Assembly: GCA_012519645.1 (NCBI GenBank)
Contig: JAAYPU010000196.1
Span: forward strand, 1 to 7,679
Source: Clostridiales bacterium
Lineage (GTDB): Bacteria; Bacillota; Clostridia; Peptostreptococcales; JAAYPU01
Direction: 5' to 3'
Length of the DNA: 7,679 nt
The position numbers and the translations under genes are program-made. Within the stretch, counting starts at the first letter, position 1. Every line of letters starts with the position of its first letter. Positions 1-6,444 of the stretch are shown piece by piece. The notes beneath the pieces are model-generated. The model saw only the letters and a list, made by a program, of their open reading frames with translations, was not told the origin of the DNA and searched no databases.

Positions 1-238
1 CCGGTGATATTTCACCGGTAAATGCCCCTTCATCATCATAGTGCATGTTTTGGGCACCTAGTTTTATTTTTGTATCTTTAATAGCTTCTTTAACTGCCAA
101 CAACTGGGTAAAGGGTACACATAATGCCACTTCAATATCAGATTCTCCCATTAGTGGTATAAATGCCTCAACAAATTCCACTGCTTCAGAAGTAGTTTTA
201 TACATTTTCCAATTTCCCGCTATTAAGGGCCTTCGCAT
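1..238 (-). CDS. tpiA: Triose-phosphate isomerase, N-terminal part (cut by the window edge)
   Basis: Interconverts dihydroxyacetone phosphate and glyceraldehyde 3-phosphate in cytoplasmic glycolysis and gluconeogenesis. Only the first 79 residues of a protein usually near 250 residues are present; the catalytic His and Glu lie outside the window. Seen in the sequence: AGNWKM at residues 7-12, which carries the conserved Asn and the catalytic Lys11 of the first beta strand, then GAQN at 61-64 and GAFTGEIS at 71-78, both family signatures. The ATG at 238-236 follows a strong GGAGGTG at 250-244 with five bases between. The gene begins 84 bases after the pgk stop, with no clear terminator between them, so it is most likely the next gene of the cggR-gap-pgk operon. 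Identification is secure; only the end of the gene is unknown. Confidence 0.96.
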   Translation of the reverse strand, partial: MRRPLIAGNWKMYKTTSEAVEFVEAFIPLMGESDIEVALCVPFTQLLAVKEAIKDTKIKLGAQNMHYDDEGAFTGEISP

Positions 239-322
239 TGATTCACCTCCATTCGGATTCTAAATAGTCATTGAATAAAACCTGATTCTTTACTATTTTA
301 ACCTAAACCTGTGAAAGGTTAA

Positions 323-1510
323 TTACATATCCTCTAAGATAGCCACTCCCGGCAGATCCTTTCCTTTAAGAAATTCCAATGTGGCGCCTCCGCCTGTTGA
401 AATATGAGTCATTTTTTCCGCAAAGCCCATTTGCTGTACAGCAGCACCGCTATCTCCGCCACCTATAATAGTGACTCCAGCATTTTCTGTCAAAGCACGT
501 GCAATTTCTCTGGTTCCTTTTGCAAAATTAGGCATTTCAAAAACACCCATCGGACCATTCCAAATAATAGTTCTGGACCTGGCTATTTCATCGGTAAAGA
601 GTTTGATAGTTTCCTCTCCCATGTCCATACCCATTTCATCATCCTGAATTTTGTCAACTTTTATACATTTAAATTCCGTATCGTTTTTAAATTCCTTTGT
701 TACGCATACATCAATAGGCAGCAAAACCTTCACGCCCTTTTCTTTTGCCTGCTGCAATAATGAACGTGCAAAGTCTATTTTATCTTCCTCTACCAGAGAT
801 TGTCCGGTATTGAAGCCTTTTGCATTTAAAAAGGTATATGCCATACCACCGCCAATAATAATGGTATCAGCTTTATTTATAAGGTTTTCGATGGCACTGA
901 TCTTATCACCTACTTTTGCTCCGCCTAAAATGACTGTAAGAGGTCTTTCAGGATTTTCTAAAGCGCTTTCTAATATATCCAGCTCTTTCTTTAATAAAAA
1001 TCCGGAAACTGCTGGGATATAATCTGCAATTCCAAAAGTAGAACAATGAACACGATGAGAGGAACCAAAAGCGTCATTTACATAAATATCTGCCAAAGAT
1101 GCAAGTTCTTTTGAAAAGCTTGGTTCATTCTTTGTTTCTTCTTTTCTGAACCTCAGATTTTGCAGAAGAATAACATCTCCTGCTTTCATACCCTCTACTG
1201 CTTTCCTTGTTTTATCTCCGACTACAGTATCATCATCAGAAAAATATACCTCTTTTCCTAACAATTCACTTAGCCGTTTGGCTACCGGTGCCAGACTGAA
1301 TCTTGGCTCTACATTTCCTTTTGGTCTTCCTAAATGGGACATAAGAATTACTTTTGACTGATGATCTATAAGATATTTGATAGTGGGTATAGCACTAACT
1401 ATTCGCATATCTTCTGTTATATTATTTTCTTCATCCATCGGTACATTAAAGTCACATCTTACAATGACTCTTTTCCCATTAACCGATATATCTTCAATAC
1501 TCTTTTTCAA
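323..1510 (-). CDS. pgk: Phosphoglycerate kinase, TTG start
   Basis: Transfers phosphate from 1,3-bisphosphoglycerate to ADP, the first ATP-forming step of glycolysis, in the cytoplasm. The 395-residue length is normal. Substrate-binding signatures in the N-terminal domain: DFNVP at residues 20-24, HLGRPKG at 59-65, LRFRKEE at 119-125 and DAFGSSHR at 146-153. Nucleotide-binding signatures in the C-terminal domain: GGAKVGDK at 196-203, NGPMGVFE at 318-325, GGGDSGAA at 350-357 and STGGGATLEF at 371-380. The start is TTG (1510-1508): an in-frame TAG lies six codons upstream with no ATG or GTG between, the first residues (MKKSIEDI) look like clostridial Pgk, and AAGGTGG at 1524-1518 serves as ribosome binding site. 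The gene is separated from gap by 209 bases full of repeats, unusually long for this operon, yet strand and order argue for co-transcription. Confidence 0.98.
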   Translation of the reverse strand: MKKSIEDISVNGKRVIVRCDFNVPMDEENNITEDMRIVSAIPTIKYLIDHQSKVILMSHLGRPKGNVEPRFSLAPVAKRLSELLGKEVYFSDDDTVVGDKTRKAVEGMKAGDVILLQNLRFRKEETKNEPSFSKELASLADIYVNDAFGSSHRVHCSTFGIADYIPAVSGFLLKKELDILESALENPERPLTVILGGAKVGDKISAIENLINKADTIIIGGGMAYTFLNAKGFNTGQSLVEEDKIDFARSLLQQAKEKGVKVLLPIDVCVTKEFKNDTEFKCIKVDKIQDDEMGMDMGEETIKLFTDEIARSRTIIWNGPMGVFEMPNFAKGTREIARALTENAGVTIIGGGDSGAAVQQMGFAEKMTHISTGGGATLEFLKGKDLPGVAILEDM

Positions 1511-1517
1511 TTCTCCA

Positions 1518-1524
1518 CCACCTT
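1518..1524 (-). promoter_or_regulatory. Ribosome binding site of pgk
   Basis: On the minus strand the bases read AAGGTGG, six of seven matching AAGGAGG, with seven bases before the TTG start codon of pgk. It supports the unusual start, because no other initiation codon exists between the upstream in-frame TAG and the conserved protein. The heptamer repeats begin only a few bases further upstream, so the leader of pgk is very short. Confidence 0.7.
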
Positions 1525-1530
1525 GCTATA

Positions 1531-1580
1531 ATGAGTTAAGATTTATGATTTAAGATTTATGATTGAATGCAGGAATTTGC
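1531..1580. repeat. AT-rich heptamer module A1 (ATGATTT/AAGATTT words plus a shared tail)
   Basis: On the plus strand this reads as consecutive 7-bp words from 1531: ATGAGTT, AAGATTT, ATGATTT, AAGATTT, ATGATTG. A non-repetitive tail follows, AATGCAG then GAATTTG. Positions 1545-1580 match positions 6755-6790 at 31 of 36 bases when read by eye, so this is a dispersed module and not only local slippage. It lies between pgk and gap and would be transcribed as part of the operon mRNA. No protein is encoded. Function unknown. Confidence 0.8.
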
Positions 1581-1596
1581 ATAACTTCCTTTTCTA

Positions 1597-1701
1597 TTAG
1601 TTCTTAGTTATTAGTTTTTCGTTCCAACCAGACCAAAGACTTAATACTTGATACCTGAGACCTGAGACCTGGTCCGGACTCCGGACTCCGGACTTCGGAC
1701 C
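1597..1701. repeat. Heptamer tandem array A2, fifteen units in one register
   Basis: Reading the plus strand in steps of seven from 1597 gives fifteen units without a register slip. The first three are TTAGTTC, TTAGTTA and TTAGTTT. Three transitional units follow (including ACCAAAG at 1632), then ACTTAAT, ACTTGAT, ACCTGAG twice, ACCTGGT, CCGGACT three times and finally TCGGACC. The word changes from AT-rich to GC-rich while the 7-bp spacing is kept. The ACCTGAG part recurs at 6686-6702. The array occupies most of the gap-pgk spacer. I see no open reading frame or promoter in it. Its GC-rich end can fold in the mRNA (see the hairpin at 1671-1701). Confidence 0.85.
1671..1701 (-). other. GC-rich potential RNA hairpin downstream of gap
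   Basis: In the gap mRNA the left arm GGTCCG (1701-1696) can pair with CGGACC (1676-1671). The intervening segment holds self-complementary TCCGGA words that could form alternative smaller stems. No run of U follows, so it does not look like an intrinsic terminator. It begins 18 bases past the gap stop codon, where it could protect the 3' end of a processed gap transcript or slow polymerase; that role is inference. Confidence 0.45.
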
Positions 1702-1707
1702 GAGATC

Positions 1708-1722
1708 TGATGCGCAGCATCA
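1708..1722. repeat. Palindromic hairpin module, copy A, overlapping the gap stop codon
   Basis: TGATGC and GCATCA flank the three-base loop GCA, a perfect 6-bp inverted repeat. The same hairpin with loop GAA is found at 6726-6740. Positions 1722-1720 are the TGA stop of gap, so the last codon of the gene is part of the repeat. In both copies the hairpin follows a degenerate CGGACC/CGGACT-type sequence on its left, which marks it as one end of a larger dispersed element. Confidence 0.75.
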
Positions 1723-2727
1723 AAGTCCTTTTTCAATAACAAATGAAATAAGTTCCGCTACTCTGTTAGAATAGCCCCATTCATTGTCATACCATGCAAC
1801 AATTTTTGCCATATTCCCTTCCATAACCATTGTTGACAACCCGTCAATTATAGAAGATCTTTCATCCTGTTTGTAATCTATTGATACCAATGGTTCTTCA
1901 CTATATCCCAGAATACCCTTTAATTCATTTTCAGCTGCTGCTTTAAAAGCTGCATTGATTTCTTCTGAGGTTGCCTCTTTCCCCAACTCACACACTAAGT
2001 CTACTACGGATACCGCAGGTGTGGGAATGCGCATTGCTATTCCATTCAGTTTCCCTTTAAGCTGCGGCAATACCAATGCAACTGCCTTTGCAGCTCCCGT
2101 TGTAGTAGGGATAATAGATTGTGCCGCTGCTCTGGCTCTTCTCAAATCTTTATGGGGCAAATCCAAAATACGTTGATCATTTGTGTATGAATGAACTGTA
2201 GTCATAAGTCCTCTTTTTATACCAAATTTTTCATCTACTACTTTTGCAAAAGGTGCCAGACAATTAGTTGTACATGAAGCATTCGATATGACATGGTGTG
2301 ATTTCGGGTCGTATTTATCCTCGTTAACACCTAAAACTATGGTGATATCTTCTTCCTTTGCAGGAGCCGATATTATAACTTTTTTAGCACCGGCCTTTAT
2401 ATGCTTTTCTGCATCAGCCTTTTTTGTAAACAATCCTGTAGATTCCAATACAACTTCCACACACATGTCTTTCCACGGAAGTTTTTCAGGGTCACGCTCA
2501 CTTAAGATTTTAATTTCTTTCCCATTTACAATAATTGCATCCTCTTTAGCCTCGACTGTTCCTTCAAACTTTCCAAAAATACTGTCATATTTAAGTAAAT
2601 GAGCTAAAGTTTTTGGATCAGTCAAATCGTTGATAGCAACTATCTCATAATCACCTTTCTGAAGAGCAACCTTAAACGCATTTCTCCCAATTCTGCCAAA
2701 ACCATTGATACCTACTTTTACACTCAT
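1720..2727 (-). CDS. gap: Glyceraldehyde-3-phosphate dehydrogenase, NAD-type, glycolytic
   Basis: Oxidises and phosphorylates glyceraldehyde 3-phosphate to 1,3-bisphosphoglycerate with reduction of NAD, in the cytoplasm; the family is a homotetramer. The 335-residue length is typical. Seen: the Rossmann motif NGFGRIGR at residues 8-15, Asp34 in AINDLTD (the acidic residue favouring NAD), the catalytic SNASCTTNC with Cys152, the catalytic His179 in TVHSYTNDQ, the S-loop DLPHKDLRRARA at 189-200 and the C-terminal WYDNEWGYSNR. The chosen ATG (2727-2725) has a perfect AGGAGG at 2740-2735; an upstream in-frame TTG would add 15 residues of spacer sequence and lacks family similarity. The gene follows cggR by 69 bases and precedes pgk. 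Its TGA stop lies inside a dispersed palindrome. The catabolic GapA role fits the operon context and the NAD-type residues. Confidence 0.98.
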   Translation of the reverse strand: MSVKVGINGFGRIGRNAFKVALQKGDYEIVAINDLTDPKTLAHLLKYDSIFGKFEGTVEAKEDAIIVNGKEIKILSERDPEKLPWKDMCVEVVLESTGLFTKKADAEKHIKAGAKKVIISAPAKEEDITIVLGVNEDKYDPKSHHVISNASCTTNCLAPFAKVVDEKFGIKRGLMTTVHSYTNDQRILDLPHKDLRRARAAAQSIIPTTTGAAKAVALVLPQLKGKLNGIAMRIPTPAVSVVDLVCELGKEATSEEINAAFKAAAENELKGILGYSEEPLVSIDYKQDERSSIIDGLSTMVMEGNMAKIVAWYDNEWGYSNRVAELISFVIEKGL

Positions 2728-2731
2728 TAAA

Positions 2732-2756
2732 ATACCTCCTTTAACCTTTAAGGTAT
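2732..2756 (-). promoter_or_regulatory. gap ribosome binding site with overlapping inverted repeats
   Basis: AGGAGG at 2740-2735 is the Shine-Dalgarno sequence and fixes the gap start. On the mRNA, ATACCT (2756-2751) can pair with AGGTAT (2737-2732), which would cover half of the Shine-Dalgarno. A competing small stem, ACCT with AGGT at 2754-2744, uses the same upstream arm and would leave the site free. The stems are short, so regulation is only a possibility. In Bacillus subtilis the cggR-gapA mRNA is cleaved close to this junction, which makes structure here plausible. Confidence 0.4.
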
Positions 2757-2796
2757 ACAATAAAAATAACAAAACAATTTAATTTATTAGTAATAC

Positions 2797-3834
2797 TTAT
2801 TTGGTTTCTAAAATAGCTCCGGCCAATGCTTCATCAATGATAAGCACAAGGTTTGAATTTAATTTGCTTATCGCTATTATTGCCTGTGCTTTCTCTACTC
2901 CTGTAGCTACGCCAATGACATGATCTAAATTATAATACTGTTCCAAATTTATTCCTACGGTATTTACCACATCTACTATTTTCCCCTTTTCATCAAAATA
3001 ATATCCAAAGGCTTCCGCAACTGCACCTTTCCCTTTTAGAAATTCGATCCTATCCTTCTTCAGGTTCCTTCGGGCAAACATGACATCTGCTCTGCCGATA
3101 CCGAAGACCAAAGCATTCAAATTCTTAATATACTCTAGTATTTCTTTTATTTCGGGGTATTCCTTTATAGTCTCCAACAGTTCTTTAGATAGATTTTCAG
3201 TTAAATGCAAAAGCTTATACGAACAATGCAGCTTCTGTGCTATAACCGCAGCAATATTGTTGGCCTGCGTTTCTGCATTGACACCAAGACCGCCTCTTGC
3301 AGGAACGATTGTAATATTCTTATTGCTGTAATTAGCCTTAGGCATTTCCTTTGCCATAGCCGCCATTGTTGTTCCGCCTGTTATACCTACTATCATATCT
3401 TCTGTCAAAATGGATTTTAAATGTTCTGCGGCCTTCTTACCTGCCATTCGTTTAATATGCAGAGGATCCTTTGTATTCCCTGATACAATTATTACCTTCC
3501 GTATGGATAAAAATTCTGCCAGCTCTTTTTCCGTATAATCCAAAGCTTTCAGTTTGTTTATCCAGCTTTCAGCATTTTTTAGGATGTTTCTGCCTTCATC
3601 TGTGACATACATACCTTGACTGTTTATATAGATCAAGGATTCTTCCTGCAGACGAGCTACTTCATTTCTTACGATTTTCTCTCCCAATCCCAAGATATTT
3701 GAAATACTTCTTCTCCCAATAGGTTCATTTAATGAAATGATAGTTAATATCTCATACCTTCTGAAAAAAACAGGCAGAAGCTCGGGAACCAGTATTTTTT
3801 CAACCATAAGAATATCATATAATATAGATTCCAT
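2797..3834 (-). CDS. cggR: Central glycolytic gene regulator CggR, SorC/DeoR-type repressor
   Basis: Repressor of the gap operon; in Bacillus subtilis the orthologue binds an operator after its own promoter and is released by fructose 1,6-bisphosphate. The 345 residues agree with the usual 340 or so. Residues 26-85 form a winged helix-turn-helix (RRSISNILGLGEKIVRNEV is the recognition region). The rest is the phospho-sugar-binding SorC domain: GGTTMAAMAK at 153-162, PARGGLG at 178-184, FGIGRAD at 244-250, GAVAEAFGYYF at 270-280, VIGVATGVEKAQAI at 306-319 and DEALA at 334-338. GGAGG at 3843-3839 precedes the ATG. It is the first gene of the operon, with promoter and operator directly upstream. 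Specific assignment as CggR and not another SorC regulator rests on position next to gap plus the operator. Confidence 0.94.
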   Translation of the reverse strand: MESILYDILMVEKILVPELLPVFFRRYEILTIISLNEPIGRRSISNILGLGEKIVRNEVARLQEESLIYINSQGMYVTDEGRNILKNAESWINKLKALDYTEKELAEFLSIRKVIIVSGNTKDPLHIKRMAGKKAAEHLKSILTEDMIVGITGGTTMAAMAKEMPKANYSNKNITIVPARGGLGVNAETQANNIAAVIAQKLHCSYKLLHLTENLSKELLETIKEYPEIKEILEYIKNLNALVFGIGRADVMFARRNLKKDRIEFLKGKGAVAEAFGYYFDEKGKIVDVVNTVGINLEQYYNLDHVIGVATGVEKAQAIIAISKLNSNLVLIIDEALAGAILETK

Positions 3835-3845
3835 TCTTCCTCCAC

Positions 3846-3883
3846 TGGGACCATGAAAGTCCGCTTGGTCTAATTAGGTCCCA
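3846..3883 (-). promoter_or_regulatory. Probable CggR operator
   Basis: TGGGACC and GGTCCCA form a perfect 7-bp inverted repeat with 24 bases between. On the coding strand the inside also has AGACC and CGGAC, so four GAC/GTC-containing elements occur at roughly 10-base steps: GGGAC, AGACC, CGGAC, GGTCC. The known Bacillus subtilis CggR operator is CGGGAC-N6-TGTC-N4-CGGGAC-N6-TGTC, about 36 bases long, and lies between promoter and cggR. Length, words and place agree here, though the spacing between half-sites is 19 and not 20 bases and the TGTC arms differ. It lies immediately downstream of the predicted -10, where bound repressor would block transcription. Confidence 0.72.
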
Positions 3884-3887
3884 AAAG

Positions 3888-3916
3888 ATTATACCACACA
3901 TAACAATTGATTTGAA
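3888..3916 (-). promoter_or_regulatory. Sigma-A type promoter of the cggR-gap-pgk-tpiA operon
   Basis: A perfect TATAAT (3893-3888) preceded by TGG makes an extended -10. At 17 bases upstream lies TTCAAA (3916-3911), matching four of six bases of TTGACA. The expected transcription start, near 3881, falls at the upstream edge of the CggR operator. This is the only strong promoter I can see in the window and explains how the glycolytic genes are uncoupled from rpoN upstream. Confidence 0.75.
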
Positions 3917-3957
3917 TAATAATATATAATTTACTTTATTTATTATCCCAGAACCCG

Positions 3958-3994
3958 AAAAAATAACGCCTTATCCATTATGAAAAAAGCGCAT
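3958..3994 (-). terminator. Weak candidate terminator after rpoN
   Basis: On the minus strand ATGCGCTT (3994-3987) can pair with AAGGCGT (3972-3966) with one bulged G and one G-T pair. TTA and a run of six T (3963-3958) follow. The loop is about 14 bases and the stem imperfect, so efficiency would be low. Its position between the rpoN stop and the cggR promoter is what one expects of a terminator. Confidence 0.35.
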
Positions 3995-5436
3995 CAGTTT
4001 CTTTTCCTTTTAAAAGAAGCAGGTATTTCAATTTCTTCTCTGTATTTTGTTACAGTTCGTCTTGAAATTTTCATCCCTTTTTTATTGAGTATTTCCATAA
4101 TATATTGATTGCTTAACGGTTTATATTCATCTTCATTATTGATCAATTCTTTAATTATTTCTTTTACACCTACGGAAGCAATCCCTGAACCTTGAATATT
4201 AGAAACACCACTTGAAAAAAAATACTTTAATTCATATATTCCTGATGGACACTGTAGATATTTCCCATTGATCGCCCTGCTGACAGTAGATTCATGAATG
4301 CCTATTTCCTCCGATACTTGTTTCAGAGTCATGGGGACTAGATGTCTTTTGCCCTTTTCAAAAAAATCATATTGATGATTTATTATAGTTTTTACAACGT
4401 TATAAATTGTTTGTTTTCTTTGTTCTATGCTTTTTATAAGCCATAATGCCGAATTTAGTTTATCCGTCAGGTATTTGGATATTTGAGATTCTTTTTCTTC
4501 CTCCATAAGCATTTTTCTGTATTGCTGGTTTATAGATAATCTTGGAGAAGCGGCTTCATTTATAATAATAACATATTCATTATCCACCTTCTGTAAAATA
4601 ACGTCGGGTATTATATACCTGATATCACCTCTACTGAACTGTCTTCCGGGCTTTGGCTCAAATTTTTTGATGATATCGATATAATTATTTACCTCTTCCA
4701 TAGATATGTTAAGTGCTTTAGAAATATAGCTGAGCCTATTCTCGGCAATATCGCTTAGATGATTACAAATTATTTCTTCAAGCTTTAAATCTTGTATTTT
4801 AGCCTGCCTTAGTTGAATCAAAAGACATTCCTGAAGATTCCTTGCAGCGATTCCCGGTGGATCGAAGGTTTGAATAACATCAAGTACATGAGCGACTTTA
4901 GACGAACTGATACAAAAATTTCTTGCTATATCATCGATTGTCAATGTCATATATCCATTTGAGTCTAAAGATTCTATTATGTATCTTCCGATTTTTTTTA
5001 AAAGGTTATCATCCTCTTCACAAAATTGCAGTTGAAATAAAAGATGCTCAGATAAAGAAATTTCATTCGAGGTATAATGGTCAAAAGATATTTCTTTGGT
5101 TTCTTGAGGATATTCTCTTTGTCTGTAGCTAATGTCATCATAATTTTCTTTTATATACTCTTTCCAGTCTATATCCCCTTGCTCGTATTCATCTTGTTTC
5201 TTATCTTCCAAATATGTTGGATTTTCCAACGCTTCCTTTTCATCTTCAATAATGTTTTCCTGATCTTTGTTCTTAAAGTCTTGTATTTCCAATAGAGGAT
5301 TAATTAATATTTGTTCTTCAACAAAGCTTTGTAATTCTTGTATATTAAATTGAAGAATCTTAATCGTTTGAATAAGCTCCGGCGTCATAACCAGTTTCTG
5401 AACTTGTTTGATATTTAAATCAATTCCCAATCGCAT
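3994..5436 (-). CDS. rpoN: RNA polymerase sigma-54 factor RpoN (SigL)
   Basis: Directs RNA polymerase to -24/-12 promoters and needs an ATP-driven enhancer-binding activator to open them. From the chosen start the protein has 480 residues, normal for the family. Residues 1-50 are the activator-contacting region I (LNIKQVQKLVMTPELIQ, then NPLLE at 46-50). Next comes an acidic linker rich in Glu and Asp (about 52-110), the core-binding domain, the helix-turn-helix near 369-411 (LKQVSEEIGIHESTVSRAI, CPSGIYELKYFF) and the RpoN box SRRTVTKYRE at 458-467, close to the canonical ARRTVAKYRE. The ATG at 5436 has AGGAG with seven bases of spacing and gives the usual N-terminus; an in-frame ATG at 5460 would add eight residues with a poorer site. 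It begins 58 bases after trxB and may share its transcript. No activator gene or -24/-12 promoter is visible nearby. Confidence 0.96.
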   Translation of the reverse strand: MRLGIDLNIKQVQKLVMTPELIQTIKILQFNIQELQSFVEEQILINPLLEIQDFKNKDQENIIEDEKEALENPTYLEDKKQDEYEQGDIDWKEYIKENYDDISYRQREYPQETKEISFDHYTSNEISLSEHLLFQLQFCEEDDNLLKKIGRYIIESLDSNGYMTLTIDDIARNFCISSSKVAHVLDVIQTFDPPGIAARNLQECLLIQLRQAKIQDLKLEEIICNHLSDIAENRLSYISKALNISMEEVNNYIDIIKKFEPKPGRQFSRGDIRYIIPDVILQKVDNEYVIIINEAASPRLSINQQYRKMLMEEEKESQISKYLTDKLNSALWLIKSIEQRKQTIYNVVKTIINHQYDFFEKGKRHLVPMTLKQVSEEIGIHESTVSRAINGKYLQCPSGIYELKYFFSSGVSNIQGSGIASVGVKEIIKELINNEDEYKPLSNQYIMEILNKKGMKISRRTVTKYREEIEIPASFKRKRN

Positions 5437-5443
5437 AGGCCAG

Positions 5444-5448
5444 CTCCT
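5444..5448 (-). promoter_or_regulatory. Ribosome binding site deciding the rpoN start
   Basis: AGGAG lies seven bases before the ATG at 5436-5434, ideal spacing. The alternative in-frame ATG at 5460 has only AGGA three bases upstream. The site lies inside the extra eight codons of the longer reading, which argues for the shorter protein starting MRLGIDL. Confidence 0.65.
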
Positions 5449-5494
5449 ATTTCCTAACATAAATCCTATCGCTTAAACCGATATACAAATTCAT

Positions 5495-6439
5495 TTAAAA
5501 AACCAAATCGTCAATATATTTTTCGGCTTCCACAGTGGCAATCGCTCCGTCAGAGACAGCAGTGACCACTTGCCTTAAAGGCTTAACACGAATATCGCCT
5601 GCTGCAAAAACGCCTTTGATATTCGTTTGCATTTTTTCATCCGTAATGACATAGCCATGGGGATCTGTCCCAATAGCTTCTTTAAATATTTCGGTATACG
5701 GCTTGTATCCCACAAATACAAATACCCCCATAATACCGTCGGCCGGATCCGCTTTTTTCTCTGTTATTTCTCCGGTTACAGTATCTTTAAATATAACAGA
5801 TTCTACGATGCCGTCTCCATTAATCTCTTCAACTATTGTATTCCATCTAATATTTATCTTTTCATTTTTCATTGCTTTTTCCTGAATGGATTTAGCAGCT
5901 CTAAACTTATCTCTTCTATGTACTATAGTTACTTTACGGGCAAATCTTGTAAGAAAAATAGCCTCTTCTAATGCCGCATCCCCCCCGCCGACAACGATAA
6001 CTTCAAGCCCAGTATAAAAGCTCCCATCGCAGGTCGCACAATAGGATACACCTTGTCCTATATGTTCTCTTTCTCCTTTACATCCAATAGTTTTTGGATA
6101 CGCTCCCGCAGCAATAATTACAGATTTTGATTGATACGTCCCCACGCGTCCTGTTAATTTTTTTATATCATTATTTAAATCAATTTGAACAATTTCATCT
6201 GTTATGAACTCTGCTCCAAATTCATCGGCTTGTTCCTTCATTCTTTCTGTCAGAGAAGGTCCTGTCGCATTTTCTTCGGCTCCGGGATAATTTTCTATTT
6301 CATTAGTGTTTACAATTAAACCTCCCGGAATTCCCTTTTCAACGATAAGAGTCTTCATTCTGGCTCTTGCAGCGTATATTCCTGCCGCGAGTCCTGCAGG
6401 ACCGGCACCGATAATAATTACATCGTATATATTTTCCAT
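5495..6439 (-). CDS. trxB: Thioredoxin reductase, NADPH-dependent
   Basis: Flavoprotein that passes electrons from NADPH through FAD and a redox disulfide to thioredoxin in the cytoplasm. It has 314 residues, the usual size of the low-molecular-weight bacterial enzyme. Seen: FAD motif GAGPAGLAAG at residues 11-20, NEIENYPG at 46-53, the redox-active CATC (Cys134, Cys137) in YCATCDGSFY, the NADPH-binding GGGDAALEEA at 151-160, HRRDKFRA at 174-181 (the basic residues that contact the 2'-phosphate) and the C-terminal FAD motif VFAAGDIR at 277-284. The start is the ATG at 6439 with AGGAGG at 6450-6445. A longer reading to 6520 starts at TTG and only translates 11-bp repeats. Its leader is the repeat array at 6471-6547, and rpoN follows after 58 bases. 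No clear promoter was found. General redox role; no link to the glycolytic genes is evident. Confidence 0.97.
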   Translation of the reverse strand: MENIYDVIIIGAGPAGLAAGIYAARARMKTLIVEKGIPGGLIVNTNEIENYPGAEENATGPSLTERMKEQADEFGAEFITDEIVQIDLNNDIKKLTGRVGTYQSKSVIIAAGAYPKTIGCKGEREHIGQGVSYCATCDGSFYTGLEVIVVGGGDAALEEAIFLTRFARKVTIVHRRDKFRAAKSIQEKAMKNEKINIRWNTIVEEINGDGIVESVIFKDTVTGEITEKKADPADGIMGVFVFVGYKPYTEIFKEAIGTDPHGYVITDEKMQTNIKGVFAAGDIRVKPLRQVVTAVSDGAIATVEAEKYIDDLVF

Positions 6440-6444
6440 AATAT

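Noticed and set aside
299..321. Terminator between pgk and tpiA
   Set aside because: TAACCT/AGGTTA pairing gives only a weak 6-bp AT-rich stem without a T run after it.
404..1022. Plus-strand open frames of about 120 codons opposite pgk
   Set aside because: They lie antisense to a fully conserved pgk, lack recognisable domains and good ribosome binding sites, and are explained by the codon use of the opposite strand.
1671..1722. Intrinsic terminator after gap
   Set aside because: The hairpins are GC-rich but no run of U follows on the transcribed strand, and pgk and tpiA downstream show no strong promoter of their own.
1955..2602. Plus-strand open frames opposite gap
   Set aside because: Antisense shadows of conserved gap codons; no family similarity and no initiation signals.
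2728..2772. N-terminal extension of gap by 15 residues
   Set aside because: It would start at TTG and read through the ribosome binding site; GAPDH proteins begin a few residues before NGFGRIGR, as the ATG at 2727 gives.
5437..5460. Longer rpoN start at the ATG of 5460
   Set aside because: It adds MLGNRSWP, not typical of sigma-54 N-termini, and has a badly spaced ribosome binding site; it cannot be excluded entirely.
5627..5971. Plus-strand open frame opposite trxB
   Set aside because: Overlaps conserved NADPH-binding sequence of trxB on the other strand; no domain or ribosome binding site.
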